From: Chitinophagaceae bacterium
GTDB lineage: Bacteria; Bacteroidota; Bacteroidia; Chitinophagales; Chitinophagaceae
Direction of reading: 5' to 3'
Assembly: GCA_019638615.1 (NCBI GenBank)
Contig: JAHBTL010000053.1
Span: 1 to 34,396, forward strand
DNA length: 34,396 nucleotides
Numbering within the stretch: the stretch's first letter is position 1; each line of letters opens with the position of its first letter. The notes under the pieces are model-generated. The model made no database searches and was not told the DNA's origin. It saw only the letters and a program-made list of their open reading frames with translations. Below are positions 32,688 to 34,396 of the stretch, one piece after another. Position numbers and translations under genes: made by a program.

Positions 32688-32726
32688 TTTATACAAAACA
32701 CATTTCTTTTTACCACTTTTACGGAT
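32688..32726 (+). promoter_or_regulatory. 39-bp regulatory element, copy C, upstream of AraC gene
   Basis: TTTATACAAAACACATTTC continues as TTTTTACCACTTTTACGGAT and matches copy A at 34 of 39 positions. A -7 box TAAATTTG lies at 32764-32771 and a weak -33 box TCTG at 32740-32743 (20-base spacer), so the element is centred about 70 bases upstream of the predicted transcription start. This is a usual place for an AraC-type activator site. Confidence 0.7.
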
Positions 32727-32763
32727 TTTGCCTTTAATGTCTGAATGAGGCATTTATGTTTGC

Positions 32764-32771
32764 TAAATTTG
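32764..32771 (+). promoter_or_regulatory. -7 box of the AraC gene
   Basis: TAAATTTG matches the Bacteroidota -7 consensus TAnnTTTG exactly, 18 bases before the ATG at 32790. It decides this start over an in-frame ATG at 32745, which lies upstream of the promoter. Confidence 0.6.
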
Positions 32772-32789
32772 TATCGTAATCATCATGAT

Positions 32790-33686
32790 ATGGAACAGGT
32801 AGAAAGAATAGACACCGTAAAGCAATATAACGACTATGCAGGGGTAGATACGCTGCATCCGTTAGTAAGCGTGGTAAATTTTGACGAAGTGCCTGCTATT
32901 CAGCTTTTCAGGAGGTATATGGGCGTTTATGCCGTATTTCTGAAAAACATAAAATGCGGAGATATGCTGTATGGCTGCCATCCTTACGATTATGAGGACG
33001 GCACTTTGATTTTCGTTTCTCCGGGGCAGGTGTATGGCATTGACAGCAAAGGCGTGGCTACGAAACCGTCCGGCTATGCCCTGATCTTTCACCCCGATCT
33101 GATCAGGGGAACACCTTTGGGCAAAACAATAAAAGACTACACTTTCTTTTCTTACCAGGTAAACGAAGCCCTGCACCTGTCAAAGAAAGAGCGAAAAACA
33201 ATCGTTGCCTGCCTGGAGAAAATTTCCGAAGAAATAGAACAGAATATTGATAAGCATAGTAAAACGCTGATCGTTTCCAATATTGAGCTTTTGCTCAATT
33301 ATTGCATGCGCTTTTATGACCGCCAATTCATTACCCGGAGCAATGCCAATAGCGATATTCTCATACGTTTTGAAAATCTGCTGAATCATTATTTTATATC
33401 GGGCAAACCTATTGATTTAGGATTGCCAACAGTGACCTGGTGCGCCGAAGAACTACATCTTTCCCCTAATTATTTCGGCGATCTTATCAAAAAGGAAACA
33501 GGCAGCACGGCACTGGATTACATACAATCAAAATTGATTGATGAAGCTAAAACAAAGATGTTTGATACCTCCAAAACCATCAGTGATATTGCCACGGGAT
33601 TAGGATTTAAATACCAGCAGCATTTTACCCGCCTTTTCAAACAAAAAGTGGGTGTAACGCCGAATGAGTACAGGAATTTGAATTAG
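32790..33686 (+). CDS. AraC-family transcriptional regulator
   Basis: The 298-residue product has an N-terminal cupin-like sensor (residues about 20-150, with FVSPGQVYGIDSKGVATKPS and FHPDLIRGTPLGKTI). A C-terminal AraC HTH pair follows at about 200-297: LPTVTWCAEELHLSPNYFGD and TISDIATGLGFKYQQHFTR with GVTPNEYRNLN at the end. Regulators of this type commonly sit beside aldo/keto reductase and alcohol dehydrogenase genes in Bacteroidota. Copy C of the 39-bp element is upstream, and copy A is upstream of the oxidoreductase operon at 12258. This makes this protein the best candidate to bind both, by inference. ATG 32790 is used because a -7 box lies between it and 32745. Confidence 0.88.
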   Translation: MEQVERIDTVKQYNDYAGVDTLHPLVSVVNFDEVPAIQLFRRYMGVYAVFLKNIKCGDMLYGCHPYDYEDGTLIFVSPGQVYGIDSKGVATKPSGYALIFHPDLIRGTPLGKTIKDYTFFSYQVNEALHLSKKERKTIVACLEKISEEIEQNIDKHSKTLIVSNIELLLNYCMRFYDRQFITRSNANSDILIRFENLLNHYFISGKPIDLGLPTVTWCAEELHLSPNYFGDLIKKETGSTALDYIQSKLIDEAKTKMFDTSKTISDIATGLGFKYQQHFTRLFKQKVGVTPNEYRNLN

Positions 33687-33827
33687 CGTTATAAGTTCCG
33701 TAGCCAGGATAAAATGTAAGCAGGGTGCAAATGCGTTTCGCGCAAAAGTGCTTGGTAAAGGGCTGTTGCCGTTAAAGGTAAGATGAGGCGCTGCGCCTTT
33801 AGGGTTTTACTAAAATTAATGTTTCAT

Positions 33828-34034
33828 TTAGTCGAACTCGAAATCCAGCAGCTTCTTAGGGTGAAATTTTATTGCCAAGGTTAAAGCTGCAAGAGTAGCA
33901 ACGGTAGGACCTTGTCCTTTTATTTCTATCAGATAAATTTGCTTGGGCTCAATGCCGGCCATTGCTCCAAGAGTTTCTCTTGATAGCTTTTTTAGATTTT
34001 TACCAGCCGCTATATCATATTCGGAATTTCTTAC
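33828..34034 (-). pseudogene. Truncated XRE-family HTH protein
   Basis: The minus strand reads AAGKNLKKLSRETLGAMAGI then EPKQIYLIEIKGQGPTVATL and FHPKKLLDFEFD with TAA at 33828-33830. This is a single XRE HTH domain of the Bacteroidota type. No ATG or GTG start lies in frame before an upstream TGA, and a short stretch between helix 1 and helix 2 looks deleted (LSRETLG in place of a longer LRKEKGLSQEELG-like linker). It lies 25 bases downstream of an intact XRE gene in the same direction. Confidence 0.7.
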
Positions 34035-34059
34035 GCTGACGAGACAAGGTCAAGTTTGG

Positions 34060-34299
34060 CTATTTTGGTAATTTTCCTTCATAATTGAACAGTTCTATTA
34101 GCTTTACTTTAAGAGCAATTGAAAATTTTATTAAAGTGATTACTTCAATATTTTTCTTTCCATTTTCTATCCTGCTAATATCTGAATTGGGAACTCCGGA
34201 GGCTACTTCGAGATCAAGTTGAGTAAGTTTTCTGTGCTTTCTCAATTGATGCAATCTTTTTCCAATTGCAATTAACTCATTATCAATTCGACTTTCCAT
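34060..34299 (-). CDS. XRE-family HTH regulator
   Basis: The 79-residue product is essentially one helix-turn-helix domain: IGKRLHQLRKHRKLTQLDLE, then GVPNSDISRIENGKKNIEVI and TLIKFSIALKVKLIELFNYE. It binds DNA, and small proteins of this type act as autoregulators, sometimes as antitoxins; no toxin partner is visible. ATG 34299 is chosen because the upstream in-frame extension (to 34389) is hydrophobic and lies over a 24-bp palindrome. Its usual operator would be that palindrome. Confidence 0.8.
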   Translation of the reverse strand: MESRIDNELIAIGKRLHQLRKHRKLTQLDLEVASGVPNSDISRIENGKKNIEVITLIKFSIALKVKLIELFNYEGKLPK

Positions 34300-34333
34300 T
34301 GATAAAATGAAGATCAAAAAAAATATTAAAATA

Positions 34334-34357
34334 GAATTTGTGTTATAACACAAATTC
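34334..34357. promoter_or_regulatory. 24-bp perfect palindrome upstream of the XRE gene
   Basis: GAATTTGTGTTA is followed directly by its exact reverse complement TAACACAAATTC. It lies 35 bases before the XRE start codon, a good position for autorepression. It also contains an ATA/TAT-rich centre typical of promoter overlap. Confidence 0.75.
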
Positions 34358-34396
34358 ATTACCTTTAAAATGTCATTGATAATTGACATTATTTTT

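Noticed and set aside
33786-33798. AGGCGC-T-GCGCCT hairpin as a terminator after the AraC gene
   Set aside because: The one-base loop is too tight, and no T-run follows directly.
34060-34389. Longer XRE product starting at 34389 with a hydrophobic N-terminus
   Set aside because: The extension crosses the 24-bp palindrome and is A/T-rich with no homology. The domain begins normally after the ATG at 34299.
1-34396. CRISPR array, tRNA or rRNA gene
   Set aside because: No regular repeat-spacer pattern, no cloverleaf with a CCA end or TTCGANTC-like arm, and no rRNA-like conserved stretch were seen.

Overview
The window looks like an accessory stretch of a Bacteroidota chromosome, most likely a Chitinophagaceae- or Sphingobacteriaceae-type soil organism. 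The support is an A+T-rich composition, TAnnTTTG-type -7 promoter boxes, a membrane-anchored AraC regulator, many short-signal lipoproteins and DUF families typical of this phylum. The assignment is inferred from style only; there is no rRNA or tRNA in the window. I found no transposase, integrase or CRISPR array.

Layout. (1) 1-6861: the C-terminal part of an unrecognised gene, then a frameshifted KilA-N gene, then a membrane AraC regulator with a run of membrane or envelope genes (DUF4386, DUF6326-like, lipoprotein, alpha/beta hydrolase, outer-membrane protein). Copies of the 3' end of the first gene recur after the KilA-N gene and again after the outer-membrane gene, so the region is partitioned by gene-tail repeats. 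(2) 6896-12258, minus strand: an oxidoreductase operon (cyclophilin-like, cupin lipoprotein, carboxymuconolactone decarboxylase-like, DUF2255, Tat-signal alcohol dehydrogenase, aldo/keto reductase, EamA exporter), in which several products carry export signals. (3) 12700-17930: DUF305 protein, stand-alone receiver-like protein, BCCT transporter, CE15-like esterase. (4) 18183-24419: an HxlR regulator divergent from SDR-DoxX-SDR-pirin, followed by DsbA/FrnE, YceI, LLM flavin enzyme and glutathione peroxidase. (5) 24536-27146: heme oxygenase, FMN reductase and superoxide dismutase, divergent from a cysteine-rich SufR-like regulator. (6) 27377-34396: a second, partly decayed HxlR-DoxX-pirin module, many gene fragments, a VOC protein, an AraC regulator and two XRE proteins.

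The common theme is defence against electrophiles, quinones, aldehydes and reactive oxygen. Three regulatory layers can be read from the DNA. The first is a 39-bp element present three times (12319, 13246, 32688), next to the oxidoreductase operon and the AraC gene. The second is a set of 18-bp-spaced tandem palindromes in front of both HxlR genes, with the same half-site. The third is a 28-bp inverted repeat between the superoxide dismutase operon and the SufR-like gene. The window is also rich in truncated paralogues: pieces of HxlR, CE15, SDR, epimerase, NmrA, NTF2-like and XRE genes. This suggests repeated insertion, deletion and recombination among paralogues.
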